From Paenibacillus chibensis (lineage in GTDB: Bacteria; Bacillota; Bacilli; Paenibacillales; Paenibacillaceae), in NCBI RefSeq assembly GCF_004001045.1, contig NZ_BIMK01000041.1:1-60913 (forward strand): 60,913 nt of DNA. Reading direction: 5' to 3'. The notes beneath the pieces were generated by a model. It was not told where the DNA came from and did no database searches. It saw nothing but the letters and a program-made list of their open reading frames with translations. Shown here piece after piece: positions 26,940 to 36,205 of this stretch; position 1 is the first letter of the stretch, and each line of letters begins with the position of its first letter. The position numbers and the translations under genes were made by a program.

Positions 26940-28662
26940 CGGAACGCTCCTCCTTTTTGGGCCAACGAATGAGGATCTCCGTCCCCTCGCCCTTCGTCGA
27001 ATGTACCGTAAGCCCATACTGCGGGCCAAAATGCAGCTTGAATTTCTGGTCTGCGTTCTGAACGCCCAATCCGCCGCGCCCTTGGCGTTTGGCACCCGGG
27101 ACGAATAAGCGTGCAAGCTTCTCCGCCGTAATGCCCGCGCCGTCATCCTTCAGCGTCAGCAGCAGCTCTTCGCCGCTCTCCCTGACCTCCAGTTCGATGA
27201 TGCCAACGCCGTCGGTGAAGCCGTGAAAAAATATATTCTCGAAAAGCGGCTGCAGCGTCATCCGCGGAATGAGGTACTGCTTCAGCTCCTCCCCGCAGCG
27301 GAGATCATAGCGGAACACGCAGCCGTACCGGATCTCCTGGATCTTCAGAAAATGCTCGATCATGCGCAGCTCCCGGCCGAGCGTAATCAGCTCCTGCGAA
27401 ATATCCAGGTTACCCTCCAGCACCATGGTCAGGTGGTAGAGCATCTGCCGGATATCCTCCGCGCCTTGGAGACGGGCCTTCCACTGGATCGAGTTCAGCG
27501 TGTTGAACAGCAGATGCGGATTGATCTGGTAATGAAAAGCTTTCAGCTCGGCTTCCTTTTTCAGTCGCTCGCTTTGCTCCACCTCCTGCACCAGCGTCTG
27601 CACGCCGCTGACCATCCGGTTGAAGCTCATGTCCAGGCTTCCCAGCTCATCCCTGCCCTCGACGGGCATCCGGGTATCCAGCTTGCCGAAGCTGACCTTC
27701 TGCATGGAATCCTTGAGCGAACGGATCCGCGCGGTAAAATGGGAAGAAAATATATAAGCCAGCCCAAAGGCTAATAAACAAGAAAGAATCGCCACGAGGA
27801 TGGTGTTGGACCGGATGATGCCCGACGACAGATAAAACGCTTTGGCCGGCAGCCTGGCCTCGATCGTCCACTGGCTCACGGCCAGCGTCCGGTCCCAGAC
27901 GATATCGCTGTCTTTCGGCGTGAACGCCGATGCGCTCTTATAGACAATTCTTCCATCCGGCGCTTTGATCGTCAGATGCGCCTTCGTATCCTCTTCGAAC
28001 AATCGGAACATATGAAGAAGCTCCTGGGCATTCTCCTCGATCAATATCGTGCTGCCATCCTGTGCCCCGCCGGGATTATGAATCGGAACCGCAAGCCCCA
28101 ATACGGGCTCACTTACGCTGCCCGCGCTGCTCATCGCATGATCCTGCATGTAAAAGCCGAGCCAGTACGTGCCTTGGTAGGAAGCAGGCTTGTCTTTCCA
28201 GGCCGGAATATGTTCAAGTTTACCCACATCGAGATTGCTCTCCCCGTAATAATAGCCTGAAGGCGTAAGGATATAAATTCCCGCGGTCAGATCGGTTCGG
28301 AGCGACTTAAGCAGCGCTTCAAAGTCATTTTTCTCGATAATTTCATTATAGGTAACAGGCGTCTTGCTCCCCAGATCCGTGCGGGCCGGATCCAGCAAAT
28401 AGGAATAGATGGTCTCGCTCATCTGCTTCATCCGGCTCAGCGACGAGCCGGTCTGCTGCTGCAGCTGCGCTACGGCGTTCTCCCCGTATTTTCCGAACTG
28501 CGAGTTAATAATTTTGGCAGACTGGTAATAGGACAAAGCTCCGAGCGAGAGCAGCGGGATCAGTGTGACAATGAGGAAACAGATAAGCAGCTTCGTCCGG
28601 ATGCTGCGGTAGGAACCGGACAGGACGCGGCGGTATTGCTGCTGAAGCCACTGGAATTTCAT
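26917..28662 (-). CDS. Sensor histidine kinase, YesM type
   Basis: A 581-residue membrane kinase. TM1 at about residues 24-46, extracellular sensor of about 250 residues, TM2 near 300-320, HAMP, His-kinase domain with the phospho-acceptor in FHYQINPHLLFNTLN, and an ATPase domain with GxGxxN-type LGVQNAD. Start ATG 28662 is chosen for GGGAGGTGATCC; the extra 28 codons upstream lack a site. Senses a sugar or binding-protein complex outside and phosphorylates the overlapping response regulator. A near-perfect cre site lies 84-97 bases upstream. Confidence 0.93.
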   Translation of the reverse strand: MKFQWLQQQYRRVLSGSYRSIRTKLLICFLIVTLIPLLSLGALSYYQSAKIINSQFGKYGENAVAQLQQQTGSSLSRMKQMSETIYSYLLDPARTDLGSKTPVTYNEIIEKNDFEALLKSLRTDLTAGIYILTPSGYYYGESNLDVGKLEHIPAWKDKPASYQGTYWLGFYMQDHAMSSAGSVSEPVLGLAVPIHNPGGAQDGSTILIEENAQELLHMFRLFEEDTKAHLTIKAPDGRIVYKSASAFTPKDSDIVWDRTLAVSQWTIEARLPAKAFYLSSGIIRSNTILVAILSCLLAFGLAYIFSSHFTARIRSLKDSMQKVSFGKLDTRMPVEGRDELGSLDMSFNRMVSGVQTLVQEVEQSERLKKEAELKAFHYQINPHLLFNTLNSIQWKARLQGAEDIRQMLYHLTMVLEGNLDISQELITLGRELRMIEHFLKIQEIRYGCVFRYDLRCGEELKQYLIPRMTLQPLFENIFFHGFTDGVGIIELEVRESGEELLLTLKDDGAGITAEKLARLFVPGAKRQGRGGLGVQNADQKFKLHFGPQYGLTVHSTKGEGTEILIRWPKKEERSDGNSQEN

Positions 28663-28745
28663 ACACGGATCACCTCCCACCAGCAGGTGCTTATAACTGC
28701 ATTCTAGCATGGACAAGCCTGCAATGGTTAAAACCAGCTTCTTCA

Positions 28746-28759
28746 TGTTACCGCTTTCA
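28746..28759 (-). promoter_or_regulatory. Candidate cre (CcpA) site upstream of YesM-type gene
   Basis: Minus strand TGAAAGCGGTAACA matches TGWAARCGYTWNCW at 13 of 14 positions and TGNAANCGNTNNCA fully. Placement upstream of the kinase start fits carbon catabolite control. Confidence 0.55.
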
Positions 28760-28817
28760 ATTCGGGTTTGCCTTTAACTTCCAATTGGCGTGACGGACAT
28801 TCCTGTCAAGCAGGAAA

Positions 28818-28868
28818 AGCACCTCCCGGCGGCTGTGAAAAAAAACAGTCGGAGAAGTGCATTTCATG
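28818..28868 (-). terminator. Imperfect hairpin after glycosidase gene
   Basis: GCACTTCTCC and GGGAGGTGC pair imperfectly around a T-rich loop, followed on the minus strand by TTTTCC. A probable weak terminator that separates the glycosidase from the kinase. Confidence 0.4.
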
Positions 28869-28869
28869 C

Positions 28870-30579
28870 TTATCCTTGTGTATATTCATGCCCCAAAATG
28901 AGGAACACGCTTGAAGTCCATGTAAACGCCCGGTCACGGAGGCCTGCTCCCGTCAGAGCATCGAAATTCTCCGCCATGCCGCTGCGGCTGAGCATGCTGC
29001 AGAAGCGGCTTGATACATCCTTTGCCAGCTCCAAATCACCCGCAGCCGCCACGCCCTCCACCAGCAGCATCGTGGATGGCGCCCAAATCGGGCCGCGCCA
29101 ATATCCGTCCGGCTGATAATAAGGACTGCGAATGCTTTCCGTGGCCCAGCCGTTATCCGTCAGGAAGCGGTTCTCTTCCCTCAAGCCGGCCAGCAGCGAG
29201 GCGCGGATCTGTTCCGGCAGCCGTTCTCCAAGGAGAATCGGGACAAACAGCAGCAGGCTGTCCCCTTCAGAAGACTCGTGCGTCCCCGAACGGCAGGAAA
29301 TGAATTTCCCGTCCCTCCAGAAGTGGGAGATCATCTTCGTCAGCGTATCCTCCGAGAGGCGTCTCCACGCTGCCGAATCCTCCGCGAATCCGAGCAGTCC
29401 GGCGATTTCAGCGAGAAGCTCGGTCTGGATGATGAGAAATGCCGCCAAGTCGGGGCTTTCGACCGGGATTCCGTTATTGAACGCCGTGCTGTTGTCCCAG
29501 CCCGAATCGTTGCCGTGATTGTACTGCGGAATGCCGTCGCCATCCCCGTCGCGGTAACGGAACCACCATTTCGTCCATTGGGATAATGGACCGTAAACCT
29601 CGCGCAGCTGGGCTTCCCGGATGTAATCCGTCCGCTGCATCATCCATGCGAGCGTCCAGCCATGGATCGGCGGTTTATTGCAGTTCCACAGCTCGTATTT
29701 ATCATTGATGAAATCGGGGATTAAGCCGCTCTCATCCTGCCGGTCGAAAAAAATCATGAACTGGTCCCAGGCCAGCTTCGGATCGTGGCGAACGAGGGCC
29801 ATTGCATTGAAGCAGTGATCCCAGCTCCATATATTCGTCATCCAGTTCTTGGACATGTACATGGCCGGACGCGTCAGGCATCCTTCTGCCGGTACCAGAC
29901 ACGACCAGGTAATATAGGCCGCCAGCTCCCGTCCCTCCTGCCAGCGGTGCGGAACGGACAAGCTGTTCTCCAGCCATTGTTCGAAATCGGCTTTGGCCGA
30001 GGCGACGGCGTCATCAAAGGACACCCAGGCTTCCCGCGGTTCCCATACCGTCCGGAATTCCTCGACGGCAAACTCGGCCGTGTCCGTTTCCGGGTCGGCG
30101 CTGAATTCGGCCACGACGCGCGAGCTTTTGATCTTGTCCCATGGTACCTCCATCTTCATGCCGCCAAGGAGCCTCGTCAGCATAAAGCGGCATTCATGGG
30201 TAAAGCTGTTCATTTCCCAGCTGTCCGGATTCACCTCGTAAGCATAATCATATGCCGCCGGCACAAAGGTAAGCCGGATACCGCAGCCCTTAGCCCGGAA
30301 GCGGAACGTGCGGCTGTCTGAGATGCAGATGTCCGCATAAGCGGATGAAGCGTTCACATGAAGCCGTATGGACTCGGGAGCGGCTTCCGGCGTATACGGA
30401 AGCGCCTGTCCCTGACGGTCCACCAGCTCGATGCGGAACGCTTCGCCAAACTTGTCGTCGCCGCCGCGAACCGTGCGAAGATACAATCCTTCTTGTCTAT
30501 TTTTCCCTTCGGGCAGAAGCGATACCGCGAGAAACGTCTCTCTCCGGCTGAAGGGCACAATGCTCAGGTCAAATGTCAT
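28870..30579 (-). CDS. Glycoside hydrolase, (alpha/alpha)6 barrel, GH63/MGH1-like
   Basis: A 569-residue cytosolic glycosidase (no signal peptide). The N-terminal 190 residues form a beta-sandwich. The barrel that follows has SWDHCFNAMAL, DESGLIPDFIND, HGWTLAWM, QYNHGNDSGWDNST and YWRGPIWAPSTML, the pattern of GH63-type alpha-glucosidases, mannosylglycerate hydrolases and trehalase-like enzymes. An acid in DFIND/DSGWD is the likely catalytic residue. Likely acts on an alpha-linked imported sugar. TGAAAGCG lies at 30607-30614 just before the start, shared with the two other promoters of this locus. Specificity not determined. Confidence 0.82.
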   Translation of the reverse strand: MTFDLSIVPFSRRETFLAVSLLPEGKNRQEGLYLRTVRGGDDKFGEAFRIELVDRQGQALPYTPEAAPESIRLHVNASSAYADICISDSRTFRFRAKGCGIRLTFVPAAYDYAYEVNPDSWEMNSFTHECRFMLTRLLGGMKMEVPWDKIKSSRVVAEFSADPETDTAEFAVEEFRTVWEPREAWVSFDDAVASAKADFEQWLENSLSVPHRWQEGRELAAYITWSCLVPAEGCLTRPAMYMSKNWMTNIWSWDHCFNAMALVRHDPKLAWDQFMIFFDRQDESGLIPDFINDKYELWNCNKPPIHGWTLAWMMQRTDYIREAQLREVYGPLSQWTKWWFRYRDGDGDGIPQYNHGNDSGWDNSTAFNNGIPVESPDLAAFLIIQTELLAEIAGLLGFAEDSAAWRRLSEDTLTKMISHFWRDGKFISCRSGTHESSEGDSLLLFVPILLGERLPEQIRASLLAGLREENRFLTDNGWATESIRSPYYQPDGYWRGPIWAPSTMLLVEGVAAAGDLELAKDVSSRFCSMLSRSGMAENFDALTGAGLRDRAFTWTSSVFLILGHEYTQG

Positions 30580-30759
30580 GGCTGCTCTCCTTTATCAAGA
30601 GGAATACGCTTTCATTGTACTCCCGATCCGGAAAGGCAGGAACGTTCAGGTGTTTTCTAAGGGAAGGCAATTTGTTGGAAATGCGCGTTCAAGCGCTTCC
30701 CCGGGTGTCTTTTTGTTCGATAAAGGGAGTTATAGTGTTCGATTCATCCCAAGCCCATG

Positions 30760-31230
30760 CTACCGGACATCCAGCATCTGCTTGTCCAGCTGCTCAAGGA
30801 CAAACGGCCATGCCTGCTCGTGTCCGTCTCTGGCTGCCTCATCCGGGAATCCGGCGTGCACAAGACGCAGCAGCGTACCGCTTTCCAGCGGCTCAAGCGT
30901 AACGGTGACCACCGTTTCAGCTCCTTTGGTTCCCCCTTCGCCGGTTACCCATGTCAGCTCGATCAGACGGTCTGGCTCCAGTCGCAGAAATCGCCCATAA
31001 TGCGGATGGCGCTGCTCTTCGCTGTTTGCATCCGGTTTAAAGACCGTCTCGAAGAAGAAAGGGGTATTCACTTCCCCCTGCATGATAACGGAGTCCGGCG
31101 CAGCAAACCAGCGGTCGAACTGCCGCGTCCATGCGCTGTAAAGCACCTCCGGCGTACAATTCATTCGGCGTTCCACCTCTAAATGATACGGTCTGGAGGA
31201 TAAGTCGGGTATGCGAATCGGTTCAGGCAT
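30760..31230 (-). CDS. SRPBCC/AHSA1-domain protein
   Basis: A 156-residue START-like (Activator of Hsp90 ATPase homologue-type) protein. VERRMNCTPEVLYSAWTRQFDRWF and the closing GWxxxL-like segment (EQAWPFVLEQLDKQM) fit the family, which binds hydrophobic ligands in a deep cavity. ATG 31230 follows AAAGGAACG; the longer frame enters the upstream gene's terminator. Function unknown. The intergenic stretch between it and the glycosidase (30580-30759) has a palindromic AAGCGCTT core at 30691-30698. Confidence 0.82.
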   Translation of the reverse strand: MPEPIRIPDLSSRPYHLEVERRMNCTPEVLYSAWTRQFDRWFAAPDSVIMQGEVNTPFFFETVFKPDANSEEQRHPHYGRFLRLEPDRLIELTWVTGEGGTKGAETVVTVTLEPLESGTLLRLVHAGFPDEAARDGHEQAWPFVLEQLDKQMLDVR

Positions 31231-31263
31231 ATGCTTCGTTCCTTTCAATAGGGTATGGGTTAT

Positions 31264-31320
31264 AAAAAATACCCCGCGGCTGGAGCAGACAACCAAAGGC
31301 TGCCTGCTCGTCCGCAGGGT
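31264..31320 (-). terminator. Terminator of SEC-C protein gene
   Basis: A long stem: ACCCTGCGG pairs with CCGCGGGGT around an inner GAGCAGGCAG/GTCTGCTC stem, followed on the minus strand by ATTTTTT. Confidence 0.8.
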
Positions 31321-31349
31321 GTATCCGGAATTCCTAAAAGCATGGGATG

Positions 31350-32516
31350 CTATTTACCGTGGCATTTCTTGTATTTCAAACCGCTTCCGCATGGGCATGG
31401 TTCGTTTCTTCCTACTTTAGGGATAACGTTTTCGTTATCGTCCACCAGCCGGACCAGACCTTTTTGGGAATCGCTGCCCTCTTCCATGGCGCTGACTTCA
31501 ACGAGCGTATGGCCGGCGTTGGCCCACATTCTCGTATTGTTGTACACTTCGGCCAGCAGGGAGATGATGCGCTGCGCATGCACCGGCGACTTGAAAGGCA
31601 CCTTGCGCTTGTCGAACAGATCGATCAGCTCCTGCATGGAGGATTTGTTCGCACATCCGAGCTGGATATCGTCCATCAGGGCTTCGACGAGCTCTTTGTC
31701 CTTGGACATGTTGTTCAAGACGAAGGTCTGAAGCTCATCCAGCTGCGGGGTCATTTCGAAGTATGCGAAGTCCGCGTAACGGAGCAGCTCTTCTTTGTCC
31801 GGTACATAGTAAGGCTTGCCGGATTGGCTCTCCGCCAGTTCAGCGAGCTTGCTTTCATCCCCGCCGGCAATAAACCCGTTAAACAGGGTTCCGTCGTGAA
31901 GGATGATATTCTGGCCGCGTTCGATCATTTCGGCGGCAGCCTGCGCAAGCTCTTCTTCCGTCATGGCCAAATCATGCTGCGAATTGAATATTTGAACAAG
32001 CTTGTCCAGCTTGATAACACCGTACAAATGCGCGGCAGCCGCGATATACTCGTGAATTTCCTGCGATGAATCATGCTCCTGCTTCAGCCTGGACAAATCG
32101 AGGGTCGCTGCGGCAGCCTTCACTTCTTCCGGCATCAATACATGCAGCTTGCCTTCATTGAAAAAGCTGAACACCAGTCCGCGCTCCAGATAATAGGAAT
32201 ATTGCTCGAACGGAAGCGCATTGTCCTGAATGGAGGATTCCTTCATCAGGGGTTCCAGAAGAGCCCACTCGTCGCCATCCGTCGCAAGAACGATGGATTT
32301 CAACTGTTCGGGATCGGTCAAATATGCTGAAAGAGCATCTGCAAGCTCTTCCTTCTTCATCTTGGAACGTCCGGAAATTTGATTGACGGTAGCAAGCGAA
32401 GAAAGTCTTGATTTGGTCAAGCTTTGCAGAATTTCCGGCAAACGGGTCATCACGTCTCCAATGATGGCGTGCTGTATATTACGTTCTTCCATTTGTATCC
32501 TTGGGTCTTCCAACAT
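31350..32516 (-). CDS. SEC-C motif protein
   Basis: A 388-residue protein that ends in a SEC-C zinc-binding motif (GRNEPCPCGSGLKYKKCHGK), the same as at the tail of SecA. The N-terminal 70 residues (MTRLPEIL...MKKEELADALSAYL) look like a small SAP/Rho-N type helical module. The middle is alpha-helical with no family I can name. Related Paenibacillus proteins are annotated only by the SEC-C motif. A role in protein or RNA handling is possible but not shown. Single gene with its own terminator. Confidence 0.8.
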   Translation of the reverse strand: MLEDPRIQMEERNIQHAIIGDVMTRLPEILQSLTKSRLSSLATVNQISGRSKMKKEELADALSAYLTDPEQLKSIVLATDGDEWALLEPLMKESSIQDNALPFEQYSYYLERGLVFSFFNEGKLHVLMPEEVKAAAATLDLSRLKQEHDSSQEIHEYIAAAAHLYGVIKLDKLVQIFNSQHDLAMTEEELAQAAAEMIERGQNIILHDGTLFNGFIAGGDESKLAELAESQSGKPYYVPDKEELLRYADFAYFEMTPQLDELQTFVLNNMSKDKELVEALMDDIQLGCANKSSMQELIDLFDKRKVPFKSPVHAQRIISLLAEVYNNTRMWANAGHTLVEVSAMEEGSDSQKGLVRLVDDNENVIPKVGRNEPCPCGSGLKYKKCHGK

Positions 32517-32692
32517 TTACACCTCTTCCAGATTGATAAGCATGTACATCCCGCTAACGGGACGCACCTTTAACATTATACACTATTCCTGCAAATTCAT
32601 CTTCTATAAGAAAGCATCGGCATGATTTCATGGGCAAAAAGGACCCTCATAGAGATGCACATTGATTCTGATTTTGAGGCCCTGACATGAAC

Positions 32693-32721
32693 GCACCCAG
32701 CCTTCCGGAAGGCCGGGCTGC
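32693..32721. terminator. Hairpin after htpG
   Basis: GCACCCAGCCTTCC pairs with GGAAGGCCGGGCTGC. No T-run follows on the minus strand, so termination would be weak; could be a transcript end stabiliser. Confidence 0.4.
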
Positions 32722-32744
32722 ATTCACTGTGTATTATGAATAGA

Positions 32745-34625
32745 CTACACCATGATTTTACAAATGTCATTCGTAAATTCGACGGGATCCTGAAGCGGAA
32801 GTCCTTCGATCAGCAGTGCCTGATTGTACAACAGGCTGGTAAACAGACCCAGCTTTTCCCGATCCTTTTCAAAAGCATCCTTCAGCGACTGGAACACTTC
32901 ATGATGCACGTTGATCTCCAACACCTTGTCGGCCTGAATGCCTTCCCCGCTTGGCATGGATTTCAGAACCTTTTCCATTTCGATGGACAGATCGCCTTCC
33001 GCGGTCAGACAAACCGGATGCGATTTCAGGCGCTTCGAGGCTTTGACGCTCTTCACCTTGCCGGACAGAAGGCTCGACATCGCTTCGAAGAGCTCCTTGT
33101 TCTCGGCTTTCTCCTCTTCGGAGGCGGCTTCGTCCGCATCGGCTTCGATGCCGAGATCACTGCTCGATACCGACTTGAATTCCTTCTCCTTGTAATTCAT
33201 CAGCATCTTGATCGCGAACTCGTCAATGTCGTCGGTCAGGTACAGAATTTCAAAGCCCTTGTCGGCAACAAGCTCGGTTTGCGGCAGCTTCTCGATGCGT
33301 TCGACGGATGTACCGGAAGCATAGTAAATGTATTTCTGGTCTTCCGGCATTCTCGACACGTACTCGTCGAGGGTCACCAGTTTTTTCTCCTTGGAGGATG
33401 TGAACAGCAGCAGGTCGGACAACACATCCTTGTTGGCGCCGTAGTCGTTGTACACGCCGAACTTCAGCTGTCTGCCGAACGCCTTGAAGAACGATTCGTA
33501 TTTCTCGCGGTCATCCTTCAAGAGAGACTGCAGCTGGCTTTTGATTTTGCTCTTGATGTTCTTCGCGATCAGCGTCAGCTGACGGTCATGCTGCAGCATT
33601 TCACGCGAGATGTTGAGCGACAGATCCTCGGAATCAACCATGCCTTTGACGAAGCTGAAATAATCCGGCAGGAGGTCTCCGCACTTATCCATGATCAGGA
33701 CGCCGTTCGAATACAGCTCCAGCCCCTTCTCGTATTCTTTCGTATAATAATCGAATGGCGTATTTTCCGGAATGAACAAAATCGCGTTATACACGACGGC
33801 GCCGTCCGCCTTCACGTGCACGTAAGTCAGCGGCTTATCGAAGCCGTAGCGTTTCTCGGCATAGAAGTTCTCGTAATCTTCCTGCGTCAGCTCGCTTTTG
33901 TTTTTGCGCCAGATCGGCACCATGCTGTTGACGGTTTGCTCTTCCTTGTATTCCTCAAACCCGCCGTCTTCGCCTTCCTTCGGACGATGTCCGGTGACTT
34001 CCATTTTGATCGGGTAGCGGATAAAGTCGGAGTATTTCTTGATGATGCTTCTTAGGCGATATTCCTCGAGGTATTCGTCATAGCGGTCATCCTCGGTGTT
34101 TTCTTTGATTTTAAGCGTAATTTCGGTACCCACCGCATCCTTCTCGCAAGGCTCGATCGTGTAGCCGTCCGTTCCCTCGGATTCCCAGCGGTAAGCCTGG
34201 TCACTGCCGAGCGCTTTACTGATCACCGTCACCTGGTCGGCCACCATGAACGCGGAATAGAAGCCTACCCCGAACTGCCCGATGATGTTATGACCGTCTT
34301 TCGCCTCATTCTCATTTTTGAACGCCAGCGAACCGCTCTTGGCGATGATGCCCAGATTGTTCTCCAGGTCCTCCTGCGTCATACCGATCCCCGTATCCGC
34401 AATCGTCAAGGTACGGTTCTCTTTGTCCGCCGTAATGCGGATGTAATAATCGTCTTTATTGAATACGAGCTGTTCGTCGGTCAGCGCTTTATAGTAAATT
34501 TTGTCAATCGCATCGCTGGCATTGGAGATCAATTCTCTCAGAAAAATTTCCTTCTGCGTATAAATCGAGTTGATCATCATTTCCAGCAATCGTTTTGATT
34601 CGGCTTTAAACTCTTTTTTAATCAT
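32745..34625 (-). CDS. htpG: Molecular chaperone HtpG (Hsp90)
   Basis: A 626-residue Hsp90, standard bacterial length. N-terminal GHKL ATPase: ELISNASDAIDK with the catalytic Glu, DTGIGM, and GQFGVGFYSAFM lid motif; middle domain with NISREMLQ; C-terminal dimerisation domain. It remodels client proteins under heat and other stress. ATG 34625 follows GAAGGGAGCC. A perfect CIRCE operator lies 32 bases upstream, so HrcA should repress it. This differs from Bacillus subtilis, where htpG lacks CIRCE. Confidence 0.97.
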   Translation of the reverse strand: MIKKEFKAESKRLLEMMINSIYTQKEIFLRELISNASDAIDKIYYKALTDEQLVFNKDDYYIRITADKENRTLTIADTGIGMTQEDLENNLGIIAKSGSLAFKNENEAKDGHNIIGQFGVGFYSAFMVADQVTVISKALGSDQAYRWESEGTDGYTIEPCEKDAVGTEITLKIKENTEDDRYDEYLEEYRLRSIIKKYSDFIRYPIKMEVTGHRPKEGEDGGFEEYKEEQTVNSMVPIWRKNKSELTQEDYENFYAEKRYGFDKPLTYVHVKADGAVVYNAILFIPENTPFDYYTKEYEKGLELYSNGVLIMDKCGDLLPDYFSFVKGMVDSEDLSLNISREMLQHDRQLTLIAKNIKSKIKSQLQSLLKDDREKYESFFKAFGRQLKFGVYNDYGANKDVLSDLLLFTSSKEKKLVTLDEYVSRMPEDQKYIYYASGTSVERIEKLPQTELVADKGFEILYLTDDIDEFAIKMLMNYKEKEFKSVSSSDLGIEADADEAASEEEKAENKELFEAMSSLLSGKVKSVKASKRLKSHPVCLTAEGDLSIEMEKVLKSMPSGEGIQADKVLEINVHHEVFQSLKDAFEKDREKLGLFTSLLYNQALLIEGLPLQDPVEFTNDICKIMV

Positions 34626-34656
34626 GAGTCTGGCTCCCTTCGGTTCAAACGATTCG

Positions 34657-34683
34657 TTAGCACTCATTCATCAAGAGTGCTAA
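34657..34683. promoter_or_regulatory. CIRCE element (HrcA operator)
   Basis: TTAGCACTC (34657-34665), nine bases, GAGTGCTAA (34675-34683): an exact match to CIRCE. It lies between the htpG promoter and start, so HrcA bound here would block htpG transcription. Confidence 0.95.
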
Positions 34684-34693
34684 TTCTTTCTTT

Positions 34694-34723
34694 TATATAT
34701 CATATCTTGTTTTTCGAAGTCAA
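34694..34723 (-). promoter_or_regulatory. htpG promoter
   Basis: On the minus strand TTGACT (34718-34723), 18-bp spacer, TATATA (34694-34699), immediately upstream of CIRCE. Confidence 0.7.
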
Positions 34724-34850
34724 TATGTAACGGGTTACGCAGCCGCCACGATTGTATTTGCGTATCGTGCAGAGGTCATCCGCTCGCAGGATGTCTGCAG
34801 CCTGCATAAGTTCATGGTACAGACAAGAAGCATGGAATCCCTAAAACGCA

Positions 34851-34878
34851 AAAAAGCCCACGACATTGTGGGCTTTTA
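34851..34878. terminator. Terminator after FAD oxidase gene
   Basis: AAAAGCCCA pairs with TGGGCTTTT around a 7-8 base loop; symmetrical A and T runs. Confidence 0.85.
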
Positions 34879-34888
34879 CACATTTCTG

Positions 34889-36205
34889 CTATGTTACCGC
34901 AAACAGCTTACGCAAGTAATCGTTCTGGAACACGCCGTCCGGATCCATCTGCTCACGAATCTCGCGGAAAGCCTCCCACTGCGGATACAGGCCGGCCAGC
35001 TCCTCCGCCGTCCGCGTATGCATTTTGCCCCAATGCGGCCGGCCTTCATGGCGCCGGAAGATCTCCTCGATATCGCGGAAATAGGCTGTATGCTCCATGC
35101 CCTTGTACATATGGACCGCGATATAGGCCGAATCGCGTCCATACGCGGGGCTCAGCCAAATATCGTCGCCTTTGACGTACCGGCATTCCACCGGAAAATG
35201 CACCGCATGGCTTTGTGCCGCGACGCTCGCCCGGATCTCGCTGACGACCTCCTCCATTTTCCCGGCAGTCACGCTGTATTCCATTTCGTTGAAACGGACC
35301 AGGCGCTGCGTGGTAAAAAGCTGATGGCTGTATGCAACATCCTTGCCCGTCGGGACAAACCGCGCCGACAAGCGGCTGACCGGCTTGCACAACCCCGGGA
35401 AGGCGCGACAACCCGCCGACATGAATCCGAACAAGCCGTTCTCCATCACCATCTGATTCATATGGATCCAGAAACGGCTGCCCGAAGGCTTTTCATCCGT
35501 CGCATCCAAGCGCTTCACCTGCACAACATCCGTATGCGGAAACCAGAAAAATTCGAAGTGATCATGCTCATCCCGGAATTCGGCCAACCGCCGGAAGCAC
35601 TCGTCAACGGAGAATCGCTCGCTCTTATAATGGAGTACGGTCAGCGGCACAACCCGAATGCGGACCTTCACGATAATGCCCAGCATGCCGAGTGAAACCT
35701 GGAGTGCTTTGAACAGGTCACGGTTCTGTTCCGCGCTGCAGGTCAGCAGCTCGCCTGACGCCGTAACGACTTGAACCTCCAGCAGCTGCGTCGATAACGA
35801 GCCAAACCGGATGCCTGTTCCATGCGTACCGGTTCCGATGGCACCGCCGATGGACTGGGTATCGATATCGCCCAGGTTCTCCTGCGCCCACCCCTGCCGG
35901 TGCAAATCCCCGCTCAAATCCCTGAGCCGGGTTCCCGCCCAAATCCAGACGCTCCGCGTGGCTTCATCCACCGGCTCGACACCGGCCAGATGATCCAGCG
36001 ACACCAGCACGTCTTCGGTCTGAACCAGCGGCGTAAACGAATGTCCCGCTCCGATTACACGGATGCCCTTGCCCGATTCGGCGCAGGATTGCACCAGCGA
36101 CACGACTTCATCGACGATCGAAGGATAGGCGATATGCCTTGGCTTGCTGCGGACGACTCCCGACCAATTTTTCCACACCTTCTGATTTTCATTTAGAGAA
36201 AGCAT
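34889..36205 (-). CDS. FAD-linked sugar-lactone/alditol oxidase
   Basis: A 438-residue VAO/PCMH flavoprotein of the D-arabinono-1,4-lactone/L-gulono-lactone oxidase class. FAD domain at residues 15-180: IRVIGAGHSFTP and GDIDTQSIGGAIGTGTHGTG; the C-terminal ALO domain ends AELAGLYPQWEAFREIREQM-type and DPDGVFQNDYLRKLF. Cytosolic. ATG 36205 follows GGGGGGA and overlaps the aldolase/deaminase gene by 13 bases. The pair recurs in other Gram-positives as far as I recall. Product and electron acceptor are not known; an alditol or sugar acid is plausible. Confidence 0.88.
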   Translation of the reverse strand: MLSLNENQKVWKNWSGVVRSKPRHIAYPSIVDEVVSLVQSCAESGKGIRVIGAGHSFTPLVQTEDVLVSLDHLAGVEPVDEATRSVWIWAGTRLRDLSGDLHRQGWAQENLGDIDTQSIGGAIGTGTHGTGIRFGSLSTQLLEVQVVTASGELLTCSAEQNRDLFKALQVSLGMLGIIVKVRIRVVPLTVLHYKSERFSVDECFRRLAEFRDEHDHFEFFWFPHTDVVQVKRLDATDEKPSGSRFWIHMNQMVMENGLFGFMSAGCRAFPGLCKPVSRLSARFVPTGKDVAYSHQLFTTQRLVRFNEMEYSVTAGKMEEVVSEIRASVAAQSHAVHFPVECRYVKGDDIWLSPAYGRDSAYIAVHMYKGMEHTAYFRDIEEIFRRHEGRPHWGKMHTRTAEELAGLYPQWEAFREIREQMDPDGVFQNDYLRKLFAVT

